DNA of 32,969 nucleotides from Puniceispirillum sp965657105 (GTDB lineage: Bacteria > Pseudomonadota > Alphaproteobacteria > Puniceispirillales > Puniceispirillaceae): the NCBI RefSeq assembly GCF_965657105.1, contig NZ_CBFHNB010000018.1, positions 1 through 32,969 of the forward strand, given 5' to 3'. Both the position numbers and the translations under genes were made by a program. The notes beneath the pieces are model-generated. The model did not search any database. It had not been told where the DNA came from and worked only from the letters and a program-made list of their open reading frames with translations. Within the stretch, counting starts at the first letter, position 1. Every line of letters begins with the position of its first letter. Shown here one piece after another: positions 1 through 7,736 of the stretch.

Positions 1-725
1 TCATGTGGCGCGGCACCACACGCATGCGTCCGCTTCGAACAGGCTCGTCTTTTCTTGGGCTTGGGACGCGTAAAAACCGGGTCATAATATATCCCATTTC
101 AAAAATGGACGCCGACGGTCTGGCGGCAACTAACTGGATCGCTGAGGTTGCCGTTGACCCTGCGCATGGCTGGGAAAAAAGTGGCTGGTTTCGCCCTGTT
201 GAAATAAATAGTTTTGTGCATCATTTCAGCTCGTTCAAGTTTGACTGGCTTGATGTGCCTGCCATGATACAAAATGCTGACGCTGCCTATGAAAATCCGA
301 TGATTGATCGTGACCCGCTGAAATGCTGGATTGACAATCGTGTGGCCTTGATAGGCGATGCGGCGCATCCGATGTATCCAACCGGATCGAATGGTGCCAG
401 TCAGGCGATTATCGACACCCGCATATTTGCCAAAATGCTGTTGCAATATGGCATCACAACTGACGCCCTAAAAGCCTATGACGAAACGCTATGCGCGCCC
501 ATTGCAAAAGTGGTGCTTCGTAATCGTAATGATGGGCCATTTGGCCTGCTGACTCTTGTCGAGGAACGCTGTGGCGGAATTTTTGATGATATAGATGATG
601 TCATGTCAGAGGCCGAGCGCACAGCATTCATGGCACAGTATAAAGCCGCCGCAGGTTTCGCCATGGAAACGGTGAATAAAGCCGCGCCGATGATTGAAAA
701 AGGCGCTCGGCTAATGCCCGCCTGA
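1..725 (+). CDS. FAD-dependent aromatic-ring monooxygenase, C-terminal part (cut by window edge)
   Basis: The 5' end lies outside the window; the reading frame is open from base 3 to the stop at 723-725. About 240 C-terminal residues of a group A flavoprotein hydroxylase (salicylate hydroxylase/PhzS-like) are visible. The diagnostic motif is IGDAAHPMYPTGSNGASQAI at about residues 116-135. The GDAAHP segment binds FAD ribityl and pyrophosphate in this family. The N-terminal Rossmann GxGxxG motif is missing because of the edge. Such enzymes use NAD(P)H and O2 to hydroxylate aromatic or enol substrates. It runs convergently towards the DUF3237 gene, leaving 27 bp, so it is not part of the minus-strand operon. 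Its function may still relate, since RraA and DUF3237 genes often accompany ring catabolism. Family is secure; substrate unknown. Confidence 0.85.
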   Translation, partial: MWRGTTRMRPLRTGSSFLGLGTRKNRVIIYPISKMDADGLAATNWIAEVAVDPAHGWEKSGWFRPVEINSFVHHFSSFKFDWLDVPAMIQNADAAYENPMIDRDPLKCWIDNRVALIGDAAHPMYPTGSNGASQAIIDTRIFAKMLLQYGITTDALKAYDETLCAPIAKVVLRNRNDGPFGLLTLVEERCGGIFDDIDDVMSEAERTAFMAQYKAAAGFAMETVNKAAPMIEKGARLMPA

Positions 726-752
726 ACAAATGAATGAATTAATCAATCTTAA

Positions 753-1217
753 CTATAAAATCTGGAAAAGGCTGATCACCACTTGTGATTTATGACGCGC
801 CCCGGTGCCGATAAATAAAGCCCGATTGACCCAGTCATAGCGGCTGTCACCAGTTTCAAGCCGCGCATGCGTGCGCATATAATACTGATCTTGCGGCACA
901 TCTTCGCCACGCGCAACAGCCGCCATCACCTCTACTGGCCCATGACGAAAACCAAAGTTAAGAATTTCAATAACCGCGCCATCATCGGTTTCTAATGCGT
1001 AACGCGTATCAAGCTGAGCCAGCCCATCGGGGAAAACGGTTTGCCAGTCAGCGCCAACATTCAAAACCCGTCCGGTTAACCCTTGTCCCGACACTGTGCC
1101 ACCAATTATGGGGATGATACGGCGCCTGCCGCCACGCCCGTCACCCAGTTCCTTGACCGTACCAAGTTCAACTTTGATATCACATACATGCTCAAGCTTC
1201 GGGGCGTATAATTCCAT
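753..1217 (-). CDS. DUF3237 (UPF0311) family protein
   Basis: About 154 residues in the usual length range for DUF3237. Family hallmarks are the IPIIGGTVSGQGLTGRVLNVGADWQ segment (positions about 36-60 from the chosen start), the ARYALETDDGAVIEI-like strand (here DTRYALETDDGAVIEI) and the C-terminal YDWVNRALFIGTGAR. The biochemical role of the family is not established; it is often found beside aromatic or carbonyl catabolism genes. I chose the ATG at 1217 (MELYAPKLEHV) over the upstream in-frame ATG at 1256. It aligns with the family N-terminus, and the stop of a preceding ORF lies one base upstream (TAATATG), which suggests past translational coupling. It is the last minus-strand gene of the catabolic locus and is separated from rraA by a decayed fragment. 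Confidence 0.75.
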   Translation of the reverse strand: MELYAPKLEHVCDIKVELGTVKELGDGRGGRRRIIPIIGGTVSGQGLTGRVLNVGADWQTVFPDGLAQLDTRYALETDDGAVIEILNFGFRHGPVEVMAAVARGEDVPQDQYYMRTHARLETGDSRYDWVNRALFIGTGARHKSQVVISLFQIL

Positions 1218-1218
1218 A

Positions 1219-1356
1219 TTACGATCTTTCAGACGTGATTGAATGATCTTTATCATTCCGATCTTTTAAGGTTTCGTCAATGCGTCGCAAACCAGGCATA
1301 GCTTTTATACCATCGACCAAAAGGACAGCACCTACTGAATCACACCCGAAGCTGGC
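1219..1356 (-). pseudogene. Unrecognised decayed gene fragment (C-terminal tail)
   Basis: Between the rraA-like stop and the DUF3237 start, the minus strand has 45 sense codons ending in TAA at 1221-1219, one base before the DUF3237 ATG. Upstream it is closed by a TAG at 1359-1357. The translation looks like genuine protein: it includes VGAVLLVDGIKAMPGLRRID followed by a charged tail. There is no start codon near the top, only an internal ATG. The TAATATG junction is typical of translationally coupled genes. I infer that the body of a gene once upstream of DUF3237 was deleted and only its tail remains. I cannot name the family. A 26-residue peptide from the internal ATG is possible but unlikely. 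Confidence 0.35.
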
Positions 1357-1376
1357 CTAAGCCCATTCACAAACGA

Positions 1377-2072
1377 TCACGTTCGGGCGGCCTCAAACGC
1401 TGACCAGGCTTTTTCAAAAGCGTCATAATCAAAGCCATCCGCCCGTGCTGGTTCCAGCACCAGCTTTTCCGTCGCCAGCAATGTTGTGATGGCATCATGC
1501 AGTTGATCAATCACATCTTCGGGGATCACCAACGCCCCATGCCGGTCGGCATGAACCAGATCACCATCCTTTACCGTCAGTCCAAATATAGTTACCGGCG
1601 TGCCTATTTCGGTGACATGCACAAAGGCATGCGAAGGGCCAATCGATCCGGCAATAACTGGAAAGCCTGCGGGTAAATCGCCAAGGTCACGCATAACTCC
1701 ATTTGTCAACGCGCCATGCACGCCAAAGCCTTTATGAACAGTGGTGTTAATCTCGCCCCAAAAGGCACCCACGCAATGTGGAAAATCTATATCTTCAATC
1801 ACGGCAACCGATGGACGCACGCCATCTGACATATGCTTATAATAGGCCATACGCCGTGCTTTGACCTCATCGACAGGATCATCCGAAGCGTGCTGGGCTG
1901 AAATTTTCGCTGTGCGGGCATAACCGACAATGGCGGCGGCCTGTGGGTCAGATGCCTGCATGGTGCCACGGGTAAAGGCACTAAACCCACGTTTGCCTTG
2001 CGCCACTTCAATGGCGTTACAAACCGTTGGTGTATCGACCTGTTGTAATAATGTTAAAAGTGCCTGATCCAT
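1377..2072 (-). CDS. RraA-family protein (HMG/CHA aldolase or oxaloacetate decarboxylase type)
   Basis: 231 residues from the ATG at 2072. The start is set by a TAATG junction with the preceding hydrolase stop, and an upstream in-frame ATG (2093) would lie inside that gene. The RraA fold signature is clear: GFGVHGALTNGVMRD (about 115-129) with the substrate-binding Arg128 and metal-associated Asp129, then HADRHGALVIP further on. Family members are 4-hydroxy-4-methyl-2-oxoglutarate/4-carboxy-4-hydroxy-2-oxoadipate aldolases of ring-cleavage pathways, oxaloacetate decarboxylases, or the RNase E regulator RraA. An operon setting among catabolic enzymes favours an aldolase or decarboxylase that releases pyruvate or CO2, not RNase regulation. 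It is the last gene of the continuous operon. The exact substrate is inference. Confidence 0.85.
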   Translation of the reverse strand: MDQALLTLLQQVDTPTVCNAIEVAQGKRGFSAFTRGTMQASDPQAAAIVGYARTAKISAQHASDDPVDEVKARRMAYYKHMSDGVRPSVAVIEDIDFPHCVGAFWGEINTTVHKGFGVHGALTNGVMRDLGDLPAGFPVIAGSIGPSHAFVHVTEIGTPVTIFGLTVKDGDLVHADRHGALVIPEDVIDQLHDAITTLLATEKLVLEPARADGFDYDAFEKAWSAFEAART

Positions 2073-2779
2073 TAGTCCTCCAGCCAGCGCCATAGCGCTG
2101 TATTTACGTTATCGGCTTGTTCCAATGTTGGCAGATGTCCGGCACCGTCAACAATCTCAAATCGTGACCCTGTGATCAATTCATGCATCAGCTGATGCCG
2201 TTCGATTGGGCACAAAGTGTCTTTCGCACCGCACATCACCAATGTTGGCACAGTGATCTGTTTTAATGTCTGTTGCTGATCCTGACGATCGCGCAAGGCC
2301 ATAGACTGATTAACAAACGCTTCGACGCCAAGGTCAATAGCCATATCCATACATAAATCAAGAATCTGGGCACGATGCGGGCCATCAGCCAGATAATTTG
2401 GTTTCATCTCATGCTTCATAATCTCATATAAAGCCCCGGCCTTGGCTTTTGCGATTTGTGGTGCCCGCTTCGTTTTCATGGCTTCGGCTTCGGCAAGCGG
2501 GTTGGTATCAAGCAGAGCCAGCCTTGTCACCCGTTCGGGGGCTAGGCGCATTATCTCCATCGCCACAATGCCACCCATCGACAGTCCTGCTAGGGCAAAA
2601 TTCTGCGGCGCATGTGCAAGCACTGACGCGGCCATATCACTAATACTATCATGCTGTGTCAGATCGGCCACACTGACCGCGCATGATGATGACAGCGCCT
2701 CGATCTGCGGCGTGAACAGACGCGCATCACACATCATGCCTGGCAATAGAACCACTGGTTGTTGCACTGCAATAGACAT
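2072..2779 (-). CDS. Alpha/beta hydrolase
   Basis: 235 residues from the ATG at 2779 (MSIAVQQPVVLLPGMMCDARLF). A longer reading from 2848 would run into the preceding methyltransferase gene and adds an unrelated, basic N-terminus. The nucleophile elbow GLSMGG places Ser at about 67, the acid is probably the Asp in CGAKDTLCP, and the C-terminal GAGHLPTLEQ supplies the catalytic His at about 215. The oxyanion-loop region LLPGMMCDARLF resembles small esterases and 3-oxoadipate enol-lactonase-like enzymes. Its stop overlaps the rraA-like start (TAATG) and its start is 7 bp after the methyltransferase stop, so it is tightly inside the catabolic operon. An ester or lactone hydrolysis step is a reasonable inference; specificity is unknown. 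Confidence 0.85.
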   Translation of the reverse strand: MSIAVQQPVVLLPGMMCDARLFTPQIEALSSSCAVSVADLTQHDSISDMAASVLAHAPQNFALAGLSMGGIVAMEIMRLAPERVTRLALLDTNPLAEAEAMKTKRAPQIAKAKAGALYEIMKHEMKPNYLADGPHRAQILDLCMDMAIDLGVEAFVNQSMALRDRQDQQQTLKQITVPTLVMCGAKDTLCPIERHQLMHELITGSRFEIVDGAGHLPTLEQADNVNTALWRWLED

Positions 2780-2786
2780 CCGCGTT

Positions 2787-3920
2787 TTAAAGCCTTGCAG
2801 ATGCCAGTGCCGCGCCTTCGGACAGGGTTTTAAGCTTGGCATAGGCAATATCCGGATCTACCGCGCCGAAACCGGCGAAGGTGCCAAACCCACAATCTGA
2901 CCCAGCAATCACCCGATCAGCACCAACAATATCAGTGAATTTTTCAATACGCTGCGCTACTAATTCTGGATGCTCGACAAAATTAGTCGTCGTATCCACA
3001 ACACCTGGCACCAGCACTTTATCGTCGGGTATTTCGGCCTTGCGGTCACGAAATACAGTCCATTCATGCGCATGACGCGGGTTCGACGTTTCAAACAGAA
3101 CATAGCGCGCCCGCGTTGACATCAATGTTGGAAACACCTTTTCCATATCTATATCACAAACATGCGGACCTTCATAATTACCCCAGCAGATATGCACCCG
3201 CACATGCGCTGGATCAATATCACGTAAGGCATGATTCAACGCCTCGACATGCAAATTGGCCACTGCCACAAACTCATCGTCCGACAAATCAGCAAACAGC
3301 ATATGACGCGACAATGCCAGATCCGGGCAATCGAGTTGCAGATCAATACCTGCATTTACGATCGTTTCATATTCGGCCTTCATCGCATCAGCAAGGGCAG
3401 CCAGATAGGCTTCACGGGTTTTATAATGCTGATTTTGCAAAAATAGAGAAATCACCCCAGGCGATGCGGCATTCATGAAAGCTCGCTTTGCACCATGCGC
3501 CTGCATACCGGCTTTCAAATTGGCAATATCGCTTTCAAGTTCACCTTGGCCTTTGGATTTCACCTCGCCCGTGCACATAGGGCGCGCATATTGCGGGGTG
3601 CCGCCATCATCTGCCAGACGCTTGAGAAAGCCCGGAAATAATTTCAGATCCCCTGGCGGGTTACGATCACTATCGCCTGAAAAGCCTGTATATCGATCCT
3701 TGACATAGGTAGCATAGGAAATCTTTGAGGTCTCACCATCCGATACAATATCAATGCCCGCTTCGACCTGTTTACGCACGGTTTCTCCACAGGCAGACGC
3801 CATACAAGCGTCAAACGCCGCCGCATCATAGGGCTGTTCATTCTCGCGGGCAAAAATGAAATCAACCACCTCTTGGGTGCGCGGTAGTGATCCCACATGG
3901 CTTGTTTGAATTTTGCTCAT
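2787..3920 (-). CDS. Cobalamin-independent methionine synthase (MetE C-terminal domain) family protein
   Basis: 377 residues, which is only the catalytic C-terminal barrel of MetE; full MetE is about 750. The N-terminus SHVGSLPRTQEVVDFI is the typical start of stand-alone MetE-C proteins, and GIDIVSDGE follows at about 55-63. Putative Zn ligands are His243 and Cys245 in VHICWGNYEGPH, Glu276 in FETSN and Cys342 in GSDCGFG. A GGGAG-type ribosome-binding site (gggagtgtag) precedes the ATG. Stand-alone members either methylate homocysteine from a methyl donor other than methyltetrahydrofolate-polyglutamate, or transfer alkyl groups (epoxyalkane:CoM transferase relatives). In this operon I infer transfer of a methyl or alkyl group derived from the substrate. 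A plain methionine synthase role cannot be excluded. Confidence 0.85.
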   Translation of the reverse strand: MSKIQTSHVGSLPRTQEVVDFIFARENEQPYDAAAFDACMASACGETVRKQVEAGIDIVSDGETSKISYATYVKDRYTGFSGDSDRNPPGDLKLFPGFLKRLADDGGTPQYARPMCTGEVKSKGQGELESDIANLKAGMQAHGAKRAFMNAASPGVISLFLQNQHYKTREAYLAALADAMKAEYETIVNAGIDLQLDCPDLALSRHMLFADLSDDEFVAVANLHVEALNHALRDIDPAHVRVHICWGNYEGPHVCDIDMEKVFPTLMSTRARYVLFETSNPRHAHEWTVFRDRKAEIPDDKVLVPGVVDTTTNFVEHPELVAQRIEKFTDIVGADRVIAGSDCGFGTFAGFGAVDPDIAYAKLKTLSEGAALASARL

Positions 3921-3959
3921 TCTACACTCCCTTTTGAAAGGCTGTTGCTCACGCTGTTA

Positions 3960-4946
3960 TTAATGTGGGCGGTTATCGCTAAAGAAATTCATTGTGGGTC
4001 CGGCTTCGTCATCGGTATCGCATACTCTGAACAGACTGGCCTCACCACTCATCGCCACCTTTAGACTTCGCTCAATCCTGGGCGGTATGGCAAATACATC
4101 CCCAGGAGCCAGCACCGTTTGTCCGCCTGCCCAGGTAACCTGCCAATGGCCACGCATGACCATCAAAATCTCATGTCGATCGGTGCTATAGGCTGTATTG
4201 TCAACCGAGCCTGCCGATAGGAATTCAAGCGTGAAACCTGGCTGATCAACCAGCATTCCATCCTGTCCGATGACGGTCACAGGCTGGCAATCGGCAAGTG
4301 CCATCATATCCAGATAACGAGCCACAAAGCGCGGTACAAACATCGCTGTCGTTACCTTTGGGAACAGTGCCATATCATCTTCATCAAGCACCCGCATGGG
4401 CTCTATACCAGCAGGCAAATCCTCGCCCTTATTGCTGTCATAAAGCACGCCATTCTCACCCAGAACCAGCCCATGATCCTTGGCATCCTCGATCACCTGT
4501 GGCGCCCATATCACGCCACCACCAGCGTCATCACCACCCAGAACCGCCATGATCATGCCATAGTCGGTGCCAATATTTTCAAACCCACGGAAAATACCCG
4601 TTGGGATATTGATAACATCACCTTCGGTAAGCGTAACCTCGCCATCAGTGCCATCATTGCCCCAGAAAAACCGCCAGCGTCCAGACAGCACAAAAAACAC
4701 CTCGGCAGTGCGATGTGTATGTAGCGAGTTACGGCATTTCGGCGGTTGCCCTGCCGCCCCTATATTGAAACCTGGGGTTTCCTTGATATGCACATGCTGA
4801 TCTGCGGCTTCGGATACGCCACCGCCGATGATGGTAAAATTTTCTTTCCTGTCAGAACCTGGCGTATGGGCATCGATAAAGGCAGTGCGACATGGCACAA
4901 GATCGCCATAGCGCACGATGCGCTTTTCCATTTCATCAACTGTCAT
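3960..4946 (-). CDS. Two-domain cupin protein (bicupin)
   Basis: 328 residues from the ATG at 4946, preceded by ggggaggtcatgtg, a good ribosome-binding site; a GTG two codons earlier is an alternative. The first cupin (about 85-150) has RNSLHTHRTAEVFFVLSGRW, giving the HxH...E metal-ligand pattern, followed by a GDVINIPTG second motif. The second cupin (about 230-305) has DRHEILMVMRGHW and PGDVFAIPPRI but lacks a second His of HxH, so its metal site looks incomplete. The layout resembles ring-cleaving bicupin dioxygenases and sugar-binding bicupins without matching either clearly. It lies between the two-domain NTF2-like gene (27-31 bp upstream) and the MetE-like gene. A dioxygenase or isomerase role is plausible; no specific function can be assigned. 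Confidence 0.8.
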   Translation of the reverse strand: MTVDEMEKRIVRYGDLVPCRTAFIDAHTPGSDRKENFTIIGGGVSEAADQHVHIKETPGFNIGAAGQPPKCRNSLHTHRTAEVFFVLSGRWRFFWGNDGTDGEVTLTEGDVINIPTGIFRGFENIGTDYGMIMAVLGGDDAGGGVIWAPQVIEDAKDHGLVLGENGVLYDSNKGEDLPAGIEPMRVLDEDDMALFPKVTTAMFVPRFVARYLDMMALADCQPVTVIGQDGMLVDQPGFTLEFLSAGSVDNTAYSTDRHEILMVMRGHWQVTWAGGQTVLAPGDVFAIPPRIERSLKVAMSGEASLFRVCDTDDEAGPTMNFFSDNRPH

Positions 4947-4976
4947 CACATGACCTCCCCACCTAATCTCTAATCT

Positions 4977-5951
4977 CTAATCATCACCCATATGTATGAG
5001 AATCTGTTTCCAAACAGATGTTTCATCAAGCAGAACATACTCACGGCGAAGACCCCATGGCCCGAACTCGGCATGACACGCACCCATGACATAAACCTCT
5101 GCGCCTGTTGGTGCGCCAAAGCTGCCCCAGCCATCATGTTTTCCATGTAAACCCCAGCGGATCGCTGCACGTGGCGGCATATGTGGGTCACTTCGGCCAA
5201 TCTGATGCTCGATCGTAAATATGGCCTTTGGAAAGCTGGATCGTAGCCCCATCCAGAACTGATCGGCCGCATCATGACTATGGCCCGTGACCCCGCCAGG
5301 CAATTCCAGATGACAAGCGCGGTCATATTCTGCCGGAATCACAGCCATATCACCAGCCATCATGCGCTCCAGAATATCGGCATATTTTTGCCCCCATTCA
5401 TTGTTATTACCCCGGCCTTTATAAGGGCCCGGCACGTCAATCGCCGGCGTAAACGGCTTCACACAATGGGCGGCACCACCTTCACGCGCAATCAGATCAG
5501 CCGCATAATCTTTTGGGTTCCAGCCAAGCTGACGTACAACAGCGCCCTGATCGCGGATCAACCATTCATCATTGATCTGGTCATTGATCGCATGGCAATC
5601 GGCAATCACACGATAGCCAAGCTTGGTGCCCGTAGCTTTGCCATAGACGCCATCGGCGCTATGCGTTGCGGTTGAAAAAATCCGATGCGAAGACAGCATC
5701 CCGTCTTCTGGCGACCCCGACCAGATCACATCCTCGCCAAGCAATCTACGATCCGGAAATTCAGCCAATGTCGCCATTGTTGCCGCAATCACATCCTTAT
5801 TGCCAATCACCACCGAGCCTGGAGACCTAACCGGAATATCCGGCGTATAATAATGCTCAAGCGTGGCGATGCCGCGCTGTTCCCAGATTTCCTGCGTTAT
5901 ACCGATAATATAATCGGGAAAATCCTTCCAACGACTATTAAACCCCTGCAT
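4977..5951 (-). CDS. Two-domain NTF2/SnoaL-like protein
   Basis: 324 residues. Two NTF2-like halves are visible. The first, about 15-150, carries EIWEQRGIATLEHYYTPD, a typical first helix and strand, followed by LAEFPDRRLLGEDVIWSG and SSHRIFSTATHSADGVYG. The second, about 185-324, has YADILERMMAGDMAVIPAEYDRACHLELPGG and ends in EYVLLDETSVWKQI. SnoaL-like folds catalyse aldol cyclisations, isomerisations or hydrations, or just bind hydrophobic ligands. Its start at 5951 (good AAGGATGGGAAG ribosome-binding site) lies 14 bp inside the LacI gene's end, so the two are translationally coupled. It is more distant from the other three NTF2-like proteins of this locus than they are from one another. 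The function is unknown. Confidence 0.75.
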   Translation of the reverse strand: MQGFNSRWKDFPDYIIGITQEIWEQRGIATLEHYYTPDIPVRSPGSVVIGNKDVIAATMATLAEFPDRRLLGEDVIWSGSPEDGMLSSHRIFSTATHSADGVYGKATGTKLGYRVIADCHAINDQINDEWLIRDQGAVVRQLGWNPKDYAADLIAREGGAAHCVKPFTPAIDVPGPYKGRGNNNEWGQKYADILERMMAGDMAVIPAEYDRACHLELPGGVTGHSHDAADQFWMGLRSSFPKAIFTIEHQIGRSDPHMPPRAAIRWGLHGKHDGWGSFGAPTGAEVYVMGACHAEFGPWGLRREYVLLDETSVWKQILIHMGDD

Positions 5952-6969
5952 CTTCCCATCCTTCTTGTATTTTGGCCGAACCCCGAACGATCAACGATCC
6001 ATCGAGTTCAACATTACGTAATTGGCTATGCCCCTGCTCGATCCGCGCCATCAGTATGGCGATTGTCTCGCTGACCATTTTATTGACCGGTTGCCGCACC
6101 GTTGTCAGATCATAACTTGTCCAGCTGGCAAGCTGCACATCATCATAGCCGACAACCGACACATCATCCGGCACCGAAAGCCCCAGTTCAAAGCGCAGCA
6201 CATCCATGACGGCAAAGGCCATATGATCAGTGGCGACAAAGACAGCGTCGGGTATCACCGACTGGCTGAACATGTCACGGGCGGCAATCCGCGCTTCTTC
6301 CAGCATGAAATTTCCGCATCCCCGTGCAAACAGACTTTGCCCGGCATCTTGCAGACCCATAACAAAGCCAGCTTCACGATCATGTTGCGTCGATGCCCCG
6401 TCCCAGCCTGCTATATAGCCGATACGCTGATGCCCACCGGCAATCAAAAAGCGAGCCAATTTTTGACCACCTGACATATTATCCGATGTTACAGAACTAA
6501 AGCTCAGATCGTTTTGACGGCGATTGAACAGCACCACCGGAATGCCAGCTTCGTCACAACGCTTGGCCAGACTAGACGACATGGCAACCGACGCCATAAT
6601 CACGCCATCAACTTGATAATCCAGAATTTCTTCTAGCACCTGATCGATATTGCCTGCTGTCTTAGAGGCCATAAAAACCAGCACATGATAGCCTTGTTCT
6701 TGTAAGCTCATGGACAGCCGTTCCAGTGCTTCTGGATAAAACTGATTATCAAGATAGGCGACAACAAGGCCAATGATACGTGATTGGCCGGTAATCAGAG
6801 ACCGCGCCAGCACATTCGGCCGATAACCAAGCGCATCAGCCGACCGTTTGACCTTATCCGCCATTTTCATTGATACTGACGCACCTGGAGTAAACACGCG
6901 GCTCACGGCCGATTGGCTTACCCCAGCATGGCGGGCAACGTCCAAAGATGTGGCGTTATCACGTGCCAT
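5938..6969 (-). CDS. LacI-family transcriptional regulator
   Basis: 343 residues, normal for LacI/GalR. The N-terminal helix-turn-helix covers about 8-30 (TSLDVARHAGVSQSAVSRVF), the hinge helix is NVLARSLITGQSRIIGLVV (about 52-70), and a periplasmic-binding-protein-like effector domain follows with DAVFVATDHMAFAVMDVL and VSVVGYDDVQLASW. Its ATG overlaps the SDR stop by one base (TGATG), so it is transcribed inside the operon it presumably controls. The best candidate operators are the two near-identical palindromes at 13992-14008 and 15254-15270; one has the central CpG usual for LacI-family sites. Membership is certain; the target assignment is inference. The inducer would be the transported compound or an early intermediate. 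Confidence 0.95.
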   Translation of the reverse strand: MARDNATSLDVARHAGVSQSAVSRVFTPGASVSMKMADKVKRSADALGYRPNVLARSLITGQSRIIGLVVAYLDNQFYPEALERLSMSLQEQGYHVLVFMASKTAGNIDQVLEEILDYQVDGVIMASVAMSSSLAKRCDEAGIPVVLFNRRQNDLSFSSVTSDNMSGGQKLARFLIAGGHQRIGYIAGWDGASTQHDREAGFVMGLQDAGQSLFARGCGNFMLEEARIAARDMFSQSVIPDAVFVATDHMAFAVMDVLRFELGLSVPDDVSVVGYDDVQLASWTSYDLTTVRQPVNKMVSETIAILMARIEQGHSQLRNVELDGSLIVRGSAKIQEGWEDAGV

Positions 6970-7736
6970 CAGTCAGCTGTCCACCCCCCATCAACAAGCA
7001 ATGATGTTCCGGTGACCAAACCAGCCGCGTCACTTGCCAGAAATTGCACCGCGCCCATCACATCTTCGATTTCGCCCACCCGACCTAGTTTAATTTTATC
7101 TTCAATCCATTTCACCCGACTTGGCCGGCTAAAGGTTTGCTCGGTCAATGGCGTACGGATAAAGGTGGGGCTGATTGTGTTGATCCGGATTTTGAAAGCC
7201 GCCAATTCGATAGCCATCGATTTGGTAAAACCTTCAACGGCGAATTTCGACGCACAATAGACACTGCGATCAACCCCGCCAACAAAGGCCATCTGGCTGG
7301 AAATTGTGATGATTGAACCGGTGATTCTGGCCTCGATCATGCCTTTGGCAACTTCCCGCGCTAAAAAGAACGCGCCACGCAGATTAACATTCATCACCGC
7401 ATCAAAATCCTCAATCGAGGTTTCAGTCGCTGGCGCATGGCGTGCCAAACCAGCACTATTCACCAATATGTCAAAAGGTGCCAGCGCATCCAGAACAGTC
7501 TTTGTGACATCGCAATCAACAATATCGTTACTGATAATTTCTATTGGCCATCCTTGTTTGGCAAAGGCGTCGGCCAGTTCCTCAAGCGCTGCCTGTTTGC
7601 GCGCCATCACCGTTACATGCGCCCCTGCTTCGGCCAGCGCCACTGCACAACCCAGCCCAATCCCTGATGATCCGCCTGTCACAAGCGCACGGCGGCCGTC
7701 AAGTCGGAAAGATGGGGTTCTTGGCAGGTCGATCAT
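6969..7736 (-). CDS. Short-chain dehydrogenase/reductase (SDR, classical)
   Basis: 255 residues, the standard length of a classical SDR. The NAD(P) motif TGGSSGIG is at about 20-27, NSAG at 93-96, the catalytic Ser near 146-147, and Tyr160-x3-Lys164 in VYCASKFAVEGF. The PTFIRTPL loop and the C-terminal GTSLLVDGGWTAD are also typical. It is a cytoplasmic NAD(P)-dependent alcohol or keto-group oxidoreductase. Its start overlaps the HisD-like gene's stop (ATGA) and its stop overlaps the lacI-type start (TGATG), so the three genes are translationally linked. Together with the HisD-like enzyme it probably oxidises or epimerises a hydroxyl group of the imported substrate. Substrate not predictable. 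Confidence 0.93.
   Translation of the reverse strand: MIDLPRTPSFRLDGRRALVTGGSSGIGLGCAVALAEAGAHVTVMARKQAALEELADAFAKQGWPIEIISNDIVDCDVTKTVLDALAPFDILVNSAGLARHAPATETSIEDFDAVMNVNLRGAFFLAREVAKGMIEARITGSIITISSQMAFVGGVDRSVYCASKFAVEGFTKSMAIELAAFKIRINTISPTFIRTPLTEQTFSRPSRVKWIEDKIKLGRVGEIEDVMGAVQFLASDAAGLVTGTSLLVDGGWTAD

Noticed and set aside
1377..2072. RNase E regulator RraA
   Set aside because: Operon setting with catabolic enzymes favours the aldolase/decarboxylase branch of the family.
2780..2848. Longer N-terminus for the alpha/beta hydrolase
   Set aside because: It lies inside the MetE-like gene's 3' end; the ATG at 2779 matches the family start.
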